DNA from: Bacillota bacterium | Lineage (GTDB): Bacteria > Bacillota > Clostridia > Oscillospirales > Oscillospiraceae | Reading direction: 5' to 3' | NCBI GenBank assembly: GCA_021200975.1 | Contig: JAJQFT010000019.1 | Coordinates: 1-42,586 of the forward strand | DNA length: 42,586 nucleotides | Shown: in pieces, positions 7,563 to 14,289 of the stretch | Layout of the letters: each line of letters begins with the position of its first letter | Numbering within the stretch: position 1 is the first letter of the stretch | The notes under the pieces: model-generated | What the model was told of the DNA's origin: nothing | Seen by the model: the letters and a program-made list of their open reading frames with translations, nothing else | Database searches by the model: none | Program-made: the position numbers and the translations under genes

Positions 7563-7970
7563 ATGATTCATTTGATTTTGGGGCTGAAAGGCTCCGGCAA
7601 GACCAAGACGATGATCGACTCCATCAACGAGGCCGTGGCCACTGCCAGCGGCGACGTGGTGTGCATCGAATTTGGCAACAACCTGACCTACGATATCAAC
7701 TACCGCGTCCGGCTGGTGGATGCGAAGCAGTATGGCATCGTCAGCGCCGACCTGCTCAAGGGGCTGCTGTGCGGCCTGCACGCGGGGAATTTCGACATTA
7801 CCAACGTGTACATCGACGGACTGTATAAGATTATCGGCCGCGACAAGGCCGTTTGCGACGAATTCCTGACTTGGTGCGACGCCTTCTCCGCCGCCAACGA
7901 TATGAACCTCACCCTGCTGATTTCCGACGATCCCTCCGAAGCTTCCGAAACCGTTAAAAAATACCTCTAA
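7563..7970 (+). CDS. Small P-loop protein of unknown function
   Basis: A 135-residue soluble protein with a clear Walker A motif, GLKGSGKT, at residues 7-14 right after a first beta strand (MIHLILG). A Walker B-like strand, NVYIDGLYKI, follows near residues 80-89, and a strand LTLLISDDPSEA near the C-terminus. This is the minimum of a RecA/kinase-like fold, about half the size of common families. No known family signature is recognised. AAGGAGG precedes the ATG with normal spacing, and it has its own promoter (7474-7502) and terminator (8018-8051), so it is a free-standing, real gene. Nucleotide binding is inferred from the motif only. Confidence 0.85.
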   Translation: MIHLILGLKGSGKTKTMIDSINEAVATASGDVVCIEFGNNLTYDINYRVRLVDAKQYGIVSADLLKGLLCGLHAGNFDITNVYIDGLYKIIGRDKAVCDEFLTWCDAFSAANDMNLTLLISDDPSEASETVKKYL

Positions 7971-8017
7971 TCCCACAGCCTTCGGGGCGACTCCGGTCAA
8001 AGCCCCTTACAGAAAGG

Positions 8018-8051
8018 CGGAGGGCTCGCTTTTGAGCCCTCCGTATTTTTT
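8018..8051 (+). terminator. Terminator after the P-loop gene
   Basis: CGGAGGGCTC (8018-8027) pairs with GAGCCCTCCG (8034-8043), a perfect 10-bp stem with a 6-nt loop, followed by TATTTTTT. Confidence 0.9.
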
Positions 8052-8065
8052 GCGCGCGGCGGCGC

Positions 8066-8099
8066 AAAAAAGCAGGGGCAGAAATCTACCCCTGCTTTT
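8066..8099 (-). terminator. Terminator after tRNA-Gly
   Basis: On the minus strand, just past the tRNA CCA end, GCAGGGG and CCCCTGC arms form a stem extended by A/T pairs and followed by TTTTTT (plus 8066-8071). It faces the terminator at 8018-8051. Confidence 0.8.
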
Positions 8100-8104
8100 G
8101 CGCT

Positions 8105-8180
8105 TGGAGCGGGTGACGAGGCTCGAACTCGCTACCTCCACCTTGGCAAGGTGGCGCTCTACCGGATGAGCTACACCCGC
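8105..8180 (-). tRNA. tRNA-Gly (anticodon GCC)
   Basis: A 76-nt cloverleaf on the minus strand. The acceptor arms are GCGGGTG and CACCCGC, with discriminator T and a genome-encoded CCA. The D-arm region is TAGCTCATCCGGTAGAGC. The anticodon stem is CCACC/GGTGG around TTGCCAA, so the anticodon is GCC (glycine, GGC/GGU codons). The T-loop is GTTCGAGCC. It has its own promoter (8195-8222) and terminator (8066-8099). Confidence 0.96.
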
Positions 8181-8194
8181 ATCAACCGAGGGTA

Positions 8195-8222
8195 ATTATA
8201 GCACATTCCCCCGGTTTGTCAA
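8195..8222 (-). promoter_or_regulatory. Promoter of tRNA-Gly
   Basis: On the minus strand TTGACA (8217-8222), a 16-bp spacer and TATAAT (8195-8200) lie 14 bp upstream of the mature tRNA 5' end. Confidence 0.85.
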
Positions 8223-8243
8223 GCATTTTTTGCGGAATATGCG

Positions 8244-8435
8244 CTATACGCGCTCCACGGGCAGCGGCGAGACGACGGGCTTTCCATCGCGGTCGAGCAG
8301 CGCGGTGAGCCCGCCGGCATAGCCGCTCTCATGCCACAGATAGTTGACGCCGGTTTGGGTATCGACCCAGATTTCCGTACTGCCAAAGACGCCGTCCGTG
8401 TATACGCGCACGAAGCGCGCATCCTTTTTGGCCAT
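8244..8435 (-). CDS. DUF6440-family small protein
   Basis: A 63-residue protein with the pattern IWVDTQTGVNYLWH, then SGYAGGLTALLDRDGKPVVS. I recognise this as the DUF6440 family of short Firmicutes proteins of unknown function. It is predicted soluble and beta-rich with no signal peptide or membrane segment. AGGAGG lies upstream, and the start is only 4 nt after the stop of the SPFH gene, so it is the last gene of an NfeD-SPFH-DUF6440 operon. The family assignment is from memory of the motif and the function is unknown. Confidence 0.8.
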   Translation of the reverse strand: MAKKDARFVRVYTDGVFGSTEIWVDTQTGVNYLWHESGYAGGLTALLDRDGKPVVSPLPVERV

Positions 8436-8439
8436 ACGC

Positions 8440-9357
8440 TCAGCCCTCCTGCACGGAGGAGACGATGCCGTTTGCCAGCCCCACCAGCCCCTGCATTTCG
8501 CTGGGGATGATGATCTTGGTCGCCTGGCCGTCTGCTACCTTCTGCATGGCCTCGATGGCCTTCAGCCGCAGCACGGAGTCATTGGGCGACTTCTCGTTGA
8601 GCATTTCCAGCGAGTCGGCGAGCGCCTGCTGCACCGAGCGGATGGCCTGCGCCTCGCCGTCGGCCTTGAGGATGGCGGCCTGCTTCTCGGCCTCGGCCTT
8701 GAGGATGGCGGCCTGCTTTTCTGCGTCGGCCTTGAGGATGGCGGATTCCTTCTCGCCCTCGGCAATCAGGATGGCGGATTTCTTCTGCCCCTCCGCCTGC
8801 AGGATGGCCTGCCGGCGGTCGCGCTCGGCCTTCATCTGCTTCTCCATCGAGTTCTGGATGTCCTGCGGGGGCAGGATGTTCTTCAGTTCCACGCGGTTGA
8901 CCTTGATGCCCCAGGGGTCGGTGGCCTCGTCGAGGATGGAGCGCATTTTGGTGTTGATCAGGTCGCGGGAGGTCAGGGTCTGGTCAAGCTCGAGGTCGCC
9001 GATGATATTGCGCAGCGTGGTGGCGGTGAGATTCTCCATCGCCATCATGGGCTGCTCGACGCCGTAGGTGTAGAGCTTAGGGTCGGTAATCTGGAAGTAC
9101 ACGACCGTGTCAATCTGCATGGTTACGTTGTCCTTGGTGATCACGGGCTGCGGGGGATAGTCGAGCACCTGCTCCTTGAGGCTGACGCGGCGGACAATCC
9201 GGTCAAGGAAGGGAATCTTGAAATGCAGCCCCACGCCCTCCACGGCCTTGAACGCGCCCAGACGCTCAATCACGTATGCGCGGCTCTGCTGCACCACGAA
9301 GATGTTCGAGATGACCAAAAGAATGAGAATGACAATCACGGCAAGTAAAAATAGCAT
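8440..9357 (-). CDS. SPFH/stomatin-prohibitin family membrane protein
   Basis: A 305-residue protein with one N-terminal membrane helix (residues 2-20), an SPFH domain (about 22-175, including IERLGAFKAVEGVGLHFKIPF) and a helical region rich in Ala, Glu and Lys. Five successive 11-residue repeats of the type KQAAILKAEAE occupy residues 181-235, a hendecad coiled coil typical of oligomeric stomatin/paraslipin proteins. Such proteins form large membrane rings that organise lipid domains and often act with an NfeD partner, which lies immediately upstream here. GGAGG precedes the ATG. The biological role in this organism is not determined by sequence. Confidence 0.93.
   Translation of the reverse strand: MLFLLAVIVILILLVISNIFVVQQSRAYVIERLGAFKAVEGVGLHFKIPFLDRIVRRVSLKEQVLDYPPQPVITKDNVTMQIDTVVYFQITDPKLYTYGVEQPMMAMENLTATTLRNIIGDLELDQTLTSRDLINTKMRSILDEATDPWGIKVNRVELKNILPPQDIQNSMEKQMKAERDRRQAILQAEGQKKSAILIAEGEKESAILKADAEKQAAILKAEAEKQAAILKADGEAQAIRSVQQALADSLEMLNEKSPNDSVLRLKAIEAMQKVADGQATKIIIPSEMQGLVGLANGIVSSVQEG
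8653..8817 (-). repeat. Five 33-bp repeats encoding 11-residue hendecads
   Basis: Within the SPFH gene five consecutive 33-bp units encode RRQAILQAEGQ, KKSAILIAEGE, KESAILKADAE, KQAAILKAEAE and KQAAILKADGE. The last two are nearly identical at DNA level, suggesting recent unit duplication. Confidence 0.85.
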
Positions 9358-9384
9358 AGCGTTTCCTCCTGTTTGGTTTGAAAT

Positions 9385-9843
9385 TTATTTGGCGTTTGCG
9401 GATGCAGGCTCCTGCGCGGGGGATACGAATAGCTTTGCGCCCTCGATTCGCTCGATGGTTACGGTCGTGCCCGGCTCGAGGATATCGCCCGCGCTGCTGC
9501 GAACGCTCCAATCCTGCCCGCCGACCTTGGCGCGGCCGGTGGCGTTGAGGTTATCCACGCGCTCGGTGACGACGGCACACTTGCCAACAAGGGCGTCGGC
9601 GTTGGTTTTTTCGAGCTTCGGCACATAGTAGCGGCGCAGCAGCGGGCGCAGCGCCGCCAGCGCGATAAGGGAAATCACGAGAAACACGGCCAGCTGCACG
9701 CCGAAGCTCGCGCCAAGCTCGGCGGCAACCATCGCGCCGATGGAGCCGGCGCAGAACCAGATGGATAGCAGGCAGGGGCAGCTGGCCTCGATGATGCCGA
9801 AAACGATCAGCGCCGCGAACCAGCCGATGGTAAAGGTGTGCAT
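9385..9843 (-). CDS. NfeD-family membrane protein
   Basis: A 152-residue short NfeD protein. About three membrane helices occupy residues 5-65 (including IGWFAALIVFGIIEA), followed by a C-terminal OB-fold-like soluble domain from about 80 (LVGKCAVVTERV, GRAKVGGQDW, ILEPGTTVTIERIEG). It lacks the N-terminal ClpP-class protease domain of long NfeD proteins. NfeD OB domains commonly work with the SPFH protein encoded next door; the downstream SPFH start is 27 bp away. GGAGG is 8 nt upstream of the ATG, and a promoter is at 9875-9903. Confidence 0.9.
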   Translation of the reverse strand: MHTFTIGWFAALIVFGIIEASCPCLLSIWFCAGSIGAMVAAELGASFGVQLAVFLVISLIALAALRPLLRRYYVPKLEKTNADALVGKCAVVTERVDNLNATGRAKVGGQDWSVRSSAGDILEPGTTVTIERIEGAKLFVSPAQEPASANAK

Positions 9844-9874
9844 GGTTTAGCCCTCCATTTCCTAGGATGGATAT

Positions 9875-9903
9875 AGCATACCAGAAAAATGCGCTTTGGT
9901 CAA
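9875..9903 (-). promoter_or_regulatory. Promoter of nfeD-SPFH-DUF6440 operon
   Basis: On the minus strand TTGACC (9898-9903), a 17-bp spacer and TATGCT (9875-9880) lie 31 bp upstream of the nfeD ATG. Confidence 0.7.
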
Positions 9904-9928
9904 TTGACAAAATACCAAAATCCAAAGG

Positions 9929-9956
9929 AAAATCCGGGGAAAAACCCCGGATTTTT
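9929..9956 (-). terminator. Terminator of the U32-maf-mre-mrdA operon
   Basis: AAAATCCGGGG (9929-9939) and CCCCGGATTTT (9945-9955) form a perfect 11-bp stem with a 5-nt loop, symmetric enough to work both ways. It lies about 250 bp past the mrdA stop; the similar hairpin at 10074-10102 may act first. Confidence 0.7.
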
Positions 9957-10073
9957 CAGTAAAATTGCAGGAAGCAGCCGAATTTGCGCCTTGTGTTCCT
10001 TTTCCGCCCCTTTTTCGGAAAAAGGGGCGCAGGGAAGCGCGCGGGAATGAAGACGGGGCGGAAAAACGGGCGG

Positions 10074-10102
10074 AAAATCCGGGGAGCCGACCTCGGGATT
10101 TT
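10074..10102 (-). terminator. Second terminator-like hairpin after mrdA
   Basis: AAAATCCGGGG (10074-10084) pairs with CCTCGGGATTTT (10091-10102), with one bulged G and one G-U pair. It is the first terminator-like structure met by transcripts leaving mrdA. Confidence 0.5.
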
Positions 10103-10119
10103 CGCGGGGAAATCCGGAG

Positions 10120-10150
10120 ATTTCCGAACTTCACTTGCAGGAAAACGGCG
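10120..10150. repeat. Intergenic repeat, copy A
   Basis: A 31-nt stretch running ATTTCCGAACTTCACTTGCA to ACGGCG aligns with 18849-18879 at about 28 positions with three short gaps. Copy B carries the -35 of the transketolase promoter; copy A has no good -10. Confidence 0.4.
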
Positions 10151-10206
10151 GAATTTGTGCAAAATTTTCAGCAAATGGGAAATTTCCGGGCGCTTTCCCT
10201 CATTTC

Positions 10207-12285
10207 TCAGCTAAGCTGATTTTCAATCGTGGTGACCTCGCTGACCTCGGGATCGTCGAAGTAGGTGTCGAGAATCTCCTTGGCGATGCTTGCCATGTAG
10301 GAGCCGTGGCCCGCACGCTCGCCGTAGACGCAGATGGCGATTTCCGGGTCGTCGTAGGGCGCGTAGCATACAAACGCGCCGTTATCCGAGGCGTCGGTGC
10401 CGTAGCCGTTTTGGGCTGTGCCGGTCTTACAGGCGACGGCGATGGGGTAGTTCGCAAATACCGATTTGGCGGTGCCCTCGGTTGCCACCATGCGCATACC
10501 GGTGGTGTACATATAGTAGGCATCGTCGGAAATTGTCATGGTGCTGAGGATTTCCGGGGTATTTGTCAGCTCCAGATAGGTGTAGTCCGAGGAGACGACC
10601 TGATTGAGGAAGGTCGCGCGGTAGCGCACGCCGCGGTTGGCCAGCGTGGATACATACACGCATAGCTGCAGCGGGGTGAAGAGGTTGTCCGACTGGCCGA
10701 TAGAGGCCACGATTTGGTCGGCTTGGTACCAGCTTGCCTGGTCGCCGGTGTAGAGCAGCGCCTTCGTTTCGGCGTTGGCGCGGTGGCCGGTGCTTTCGGA
10801 CAGCTCCACGCCGGTGCTTTCGCCCAAGCCCAGCCCCTTGGCGGTGTCGTCGATATAGCTCAGGCTGATGCTGTCGCCAACCACATAGAAGAAGTAGTTG
10901 CACGATACGCTCAGCGCCTGCATCGCGTTGATGGTGCCGTGGGTGGAGTGGTAGTTTGTCCATTGCAGGCAGTTGGCGGTGAAGCCGCTGTCGGCATACT
11001 TGGAGAAAATGCCGAGGTCGGTGATTTCCGTGCTGCTGCTGAGGTAGCCCGCGGCGTTGCCCGCGATGACCATGCTCATCTTGTAGGTCGAGCCGGGGGG
11101 ATAGGTGGCCATCAGCGCGCGGTTATACAGCGGGGCGGAGGAATCGGTGGAAAGCTCCTCGTAATCCTCCCGGAAGGTGGCGAGGTTGTAGGTCGGGTAG
11201 CTCGCGCAGGCGAGGATCTTGCCTGTCTTGACCTCCATCACCACCACGGCGCCGCCCTGCACATCGCTTCCGTCGCCGCCGGAGGCCTGCAGCTCGGCAA
11301 ACAGGGAGGCCATCGCGTCCTCGGCGGTGATTTGGAGGTTCAGGTCGATGGTCAGCTCCACGTTGGAGCCGGCCTGCGGCTCGTAGCCGTCGAGGTAGTA
11401 GGATTCAATCAGCGTGCCGTCGGCGGTGACGGTGTCGCAGCGGATGCCGTCCGTGCCGTGCAGGTACTCCTCGAAGGCGGCCTCCAGCCCTGTCTGCCCG
11501 ACGAGGTTATCCATCGAGTAATTGTCGAACTGGGAGTAGTATTCCCATTGCTCGGCGGTCATTGCCGAGCAGTAGCCCAGAATGTGGGCGGCGTACTCGG
11601 TGTTGTATTCGCGCACGGTGGAGGATTCGGTGGTCAGCCCCGGCACGTTCAGCTCCAGAATGGAGGCCAGGTCGGTGGCCGATACGTCCTCCATAAAGAC
11701 GTAGTTCGACAGGTTGCTGATGCTGCCCTGCCGCAGCTTCAGCTCGTAGTAGATGCCAATCACGGCGCGCGCCTGCTCGTCCGTCCATTCCTCGGGCAGG
11801 TCGTAAACATCGCGCAGCTTCTTCATCAGCAGCGGCGCGGAGATGTCGGAGTCCAGCCCGCCGCCAATCTCTGCGAGGTAGGCCTGAAAATAGTTCTGCC
11901 AGCTCGAGGAGTAGTCCGATAGGGTGTAGGTAAAGGGCAGCTCGGTCGAGATGGGGAAGTGGTCGATGTACTCCACGCCCAGCTCCTGGCAGCGCTCGAC
12001 CAAAGCGAGCAGATATTCGCTTGTGCCGGTGGCGGAGAGGATGACATAGTGGTTGAATACGAGGTCGTAGCTTGCGCGGTTCGTCACCAGCACGTTGCCG
12101 TTGCAGTCGAGGATATCGCCGCGCGCGGCCTTTACGGTGGTGAGGGTGGTGTAGGTTTTAATGTTGCTCGAGCTGGTATCGGCCTCGACCACCTGAATGG
12201 CATATAGCCGCAGGCCAAAGAACAGCACGAGCGCGAAGAACGCGCCAAGAAACAGGAGGGCGCGGCCCCGGCTTAATCTTTCCAT
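10207..12285 (-). CDS. mrdA: Penicillin-binding protein 2 (class B transpeptidase)
   Basis: A 692-residue class B PBP that cross-links peptidoglycan during cell elongation. It has a short cytoplasmic N-terminus, one membrane helix (about residues 9-32), a dimerisation/pedestal region starting with the typical KAARGDILDCNG (52-63), and a transpeptidase domain. The active-site motifs are SxxK as STYK (Ser399-Lys402), SxN as SCN, and KTG in ACKTGTAQNGYG. The N-terminal half is longer than in small PBP2 proteins. It overlaps mreD by 13 bp and ends the mreC-mreD-mrdA group, the classical rod-shape cluster; rodA is elsewhere in the window. Extracytoplasmic domain anchored in the membrane. Confidence 0.95.
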   Translation of the reverse strand: MERLSRGRALLFLGAFFALVLFFGLRLYAIQVVEADTSSSNIKTYTTLTTVKAARGDILDCNGNVLVTNRASYDLVFNHYVILSATGTSEYLLALVERCQELGVEYIDHFPISTELPFTYTLSDYSSSWQNYFQAYLAEIGGGLDSDISAPLLMKKLRDVYDLPEEWTDEQARAVIGIYYELKLRQGSISNLSNYVFMEDVSATDLASILELNVPGLTTESSTVREYNTEYAAHILGYCSAMTAEQWEYYSQFDNYSMDNLVGQTGLEAAFEEYLHGTDGIRCDTVTADGTLIESYYLDGYEPQAGSNVELTIDLNLQITAEDAMASLFAELQASGGDGSDVQGGAVVVMEVKTGKILACASYPTYNLATFREDYEELSTDSSAPLYNRALMATYPPGSTYKMSMVIAGNAAGYLSSSTEITDLGIFSKYADSGFTANCLQWTNYHSTHGTINAMQALSVSCNYFFYVVGDSISLSYIDDTAKGLGLGESTGVELSESTGHRANAETKALLYTGDQASWYQADQIVASIGQSDNLFTPLQLCVYVSTLANRGVRYRATFLNQVVSSDYTYLELTNTPEILSTMTISDDAYYMYTTGMRMVATEGTAKSVFANYPIAVACKTGTAQNGYGTDASDNGAFVCYAPYDDPEIAICVYGERAGHGSYMASIAKEILDTYFDDPEVSEVTTIENQLS

Positions 12286-12854
12286 GAATCTCCTCCGATT
12301 CGGCAGGCTGCCGAGAAAAGCGGGTACAGCACCACCATTGCGGCGCAGCTGAGCGCGGCGGTGATGCCAAAGGCGTACATTCGGGACAGGGTCGTGTAGC
12401 CCAAGAACAGGACGAGGACATACACGAGCATTTCATACACTAGCATCGCCGCCGCCGCGCAAAGCAGGTTCGAGGCAAAGCCCCGGCGCAGGAGGTTCGC
12501 GCGCAGGATGTTCGCCGCAATACCGAGCGCGGTGAGCAGCAGGATGCAGTAGCTTCCCGGGCTGGAGCCGGAGAAATAGTACACCGTCGAGGCAACGAGG
12601 GCGAAGATGGCGCCGTCGTCCGTGGGAAGCAGGACGCTCAGCAGCAGGATGCCCGCGGCGACGAGGTCGGTGCTTGCGCCGAGGATGCTCACGCGGCACA
12701 GGATCACATCCTGCGCCAGCGAGAGCGCGAGCGTGAGCAGCGCGATCACGCCCCACTTGAGCAGCAGCCTGCGCTGCCGGGGGGTGACGTAGAGCTTGCT
12801 CAGCAGGCTCGTGCCGGTGCGGTCCGGCTTAAAATCTCTCTTACGCCTGAGCAT
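12273..12854 (-). CDS. mreD: Rod shape-determining protein MreD
   Basis: A 193-residue integral membrane protein with a basic N-terminal tail (about 30 residues) and five to six hydrophobic helices, as in MreD of the elongasome. The segment LGASTDLVAAGILLLSVLLP resembles the conserved MreD region. GAGGA lies 7 nt before the ATG, inside the end of mreC, and the intergenic gap is 3 nt. The 3' end overlaps mrdA by 13 bp. Sequence identity in this family is low, so the call leans on topology and position. Confidence 0.9.
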   Translation of the reverse strand: MLRRKRDFKPDRTGTSLLSKLYVTPRQRRLLLKWGVIALLTLALSLAQDVILCRVSILGASTDLVAAGILLLSVLLPTDDGAIFALVASTVYYFSGSSPGSYCILLLTALGIAANILRANLLRRGFASNLLCAAAAMLVYEMLVYVLVLFLGYTTLSRMYAFGITAALSCAAMVVLYPLFSAACRIGGDSWKD

Positions 12855-12857
12855 GGG

Positions 12858-13688
12858 CTAGTCCTCGTCGAAGCCGGTGAGGATGAAAACCTGCTCGAGG
12901 CTTTCCAAATCCACGGCCGGCTCCAGAATGGCGTATTTCGCCACGCCGGTGTCGTCGAAGCCGGCGTCGATGATATAGCCGAGGATCAGGTTGCGGGGGT
13001 AGACGGTCGTGCCGGAGGTAACCACCTGATCGTTGTTGCGAATCACGGCGGAGGAGGGCAGGTAGTCCATGCGCAGCTTCCCGGCGGTTTCGGTAGTGTA
13101 GCCGCCCTGCACGATGCCGGAGTAGCCGGAGGAGGCGATGGTTGCCGAAATTTCCAGCGAGGAATCCAGCACCGTCTTGATGATGCTGTAGTTGCTTCCC
13201 GTTTCGGTGACCAGTCCCACCACCTCGCCGTTGGCGGTGATGGCGCACATGCCCGCCTCGATGCCGGAGGAGGTGCCCTTATTGACGGTGACGGTGCTCG
13301 TCCAGTCGTTGGAGGAGCGGGTAATCACATAGCAGTCCACAAGGGTATAGTCGTCGTTGTCCTCCACCAGCTCGAGCAGCGCGCGCAGGCGCTCGTTCTC
13401 GCGCTCGAGGTCGGAGAGGTCGCGCACATCGTCCTCCATTTCGGCAATCTGCGCCTTCAGCTCCTCGTTCTCGGCGGCCAGCTCCTCATAGCGGTAGATA
13501 TAGTCATAGAATTGGGCAATCTGGCTGGCAGCAGAGCTGACGGTGGCGCGCATGGGCGTGAGAATGCCCTGCACGATGAATTCCCCGGGGGTCAGGCTGG
13601 TGAGCGAGGAGGCAATCGCGAGCGCGGCCGCGAGAATCGCCGCCACAATCAGCGCGATGCGAACCTTATTGGAGAAAAAGTACTTCAT
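12858..13688 (-). CDS. mreC: Rod shape-determining protein MreC
   Basis: A 276-residue protein with one N-terminal membrane helix (about residues 9-28), a coiled coil (about 65-105, with YEELAAENEELKAQIAEME) and a C-terminal double beta-barrel (AMCAITANGEVVG-like and VVTSGTTVYPRNLILGYI). MreC scaffolds PBP2 and RodA at the outer face of the membrane. CGGAGG lies upstream of the ATG. It lies 25 bp downstream of maf, in the operon U32-maf-mreC-mreD-mrdA. Confidence 0.95.
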   Translation of the reverse strand: MKYFFSNKVRIALIVAAILAAALAIASSLTSLTPGEFIVQGILTPMRATVSSAASQIAQFYDYIYRYEELAAENEELKAQIAEMEDDVRDLSDLERENERLRALLELVEDNDDYTLVDCYVITRSSNDWTSTVTVNKGTSSGIEAGMCAITANGEVVGLVTETGSNYSIIKTVLDSSLEISATIASSGYSGIVQGGYTTETAGKLRMDYLPSSAVIRNNDQVVTSGTTVYPRNLILGYIIDAGFDDTGVAKYAILEPAVDLESLEQVFILTGFDED

Positions 13689-13713
13689 ATTTCATCCTCC
13701 GAAAGGGAATGGA

Positions 13714-14268
13714 TCAGACGATTCCGAGCTGGTGCAGCATTTTCCAAAGCCGGCATACGGGCAGCCCCATCACGTTATAGTAGTCGCCGCGCAGATGCTC
13801 GGCAAAAAGGGCCGCGCCGCCCTGAATGCCGTAGGCCCCGGCCTTGTCCATCGGCTCGCCGGTGGCAACGTAGGCGTCGATTTCGCGCTCGGAAAGGGGG
13901 CGGAAGCGCAGGTCGGTCACCTCGGTGGCGGTCAGGAAGCCGCTGGCGGAGAGGACGCTCACGCCCGTCATCACCTGATGCTCCCGCCCGGAGAGCAGGC
14001 GGAGCATCTGCCTGGCCTGCGCCTCGGAATGCGGCTTGCCGAGGATTTGCCCGTCGCAGACCACGATGGTATCGGCGGCCACGACGGTGTCGCCCTCCCC
14101 GCGCGCGACCGCGCAGGCCTTGCGGCGGCTGAGCGCGGCGACGGCATCGGCCGGCGCAAGACCCGGCTCCATCGTTTCGTCAATATTTGCGGCGTGTACC
14201 TCAAAGGGGATGCGGAACAGCCCCATCAGCTCCCGCCGGCGCGGGGATTGAGATGCCAGAATCAGCAT
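13714..14268 (-). CDS. maf: Maf-family nucleotide pyrophosphatase
   Basis: A 184-residue house-cleaning enzyme that hydrolyses non-canonical or pyrimidine nucleoside triphosphates to monophosphates. The hallmark motifs are LASQSPRRRELM at the N-terminus, VVAADTIVVCDGQILGKP in the middle (catalytic Asp) and DKAGAYGIQGGAALF towards the C-terminus. The length is normal. AAGGA lies upstream of the ATG. It sits between the U32 protein and mreC with gaps of 21 and 25 bp; maf next to mreBCD is a known arrangement in Firmicutes. Confidence 0.96.
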   Translation of the reverse strand: MLILASQSPRRRELMGLFRIPFEVHAANIDETMEPGLAPADAVAALSRRKACAVARGEGDTVVAADTIVVCDGQILGKPHSEAQARQMLRLLSGREHQVMTGVSVLSASGFLTATEVTDLRFRPLSEREIDAYVATGEPMDKAGAYGIQGGAALFAEHLRGDYYNVMGLPVCRLWKMLHQLGIV

Positions 14269-14289
14269 AAAAAACGTCCTTACTTTCGT

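Larger units (their letters stand above)
9844..10206. other. 363-bp gene-free gap rich in hairpins
   Basis: No convincing gene is present. The gap holds the nfeD promoter (9875-9903), the mrdA-operon terminator (9929-9956), a perfect 11-bp stem with a 3-nt loop (10005-10029), a second terminator-like hairpin with the same left arm as the first (10074-10102), a 7-bp hairpin (10108-10125) and the palindrome GGAAATTTCC (10178-10187). Short open frames on both strands lack ribosome binding sites and look random. Confidence 0.7.

Noticed and set aside
6393..8000. A 535-residue open frame on the minus strand
   Set aside because: Antisense to pgi and the P-loop gene, both of which have family motifs and ribosome binding sites; it also crosses their promoter and intergenic gap.
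9965..10219. Short open frames (72-90 residues) on both strands in the gap after mrdA
   Set aside because: No ribosome binding sites, rich in Arg/Phe from hairpin arms, and overlapping each other on both strands; more likely non-coding.
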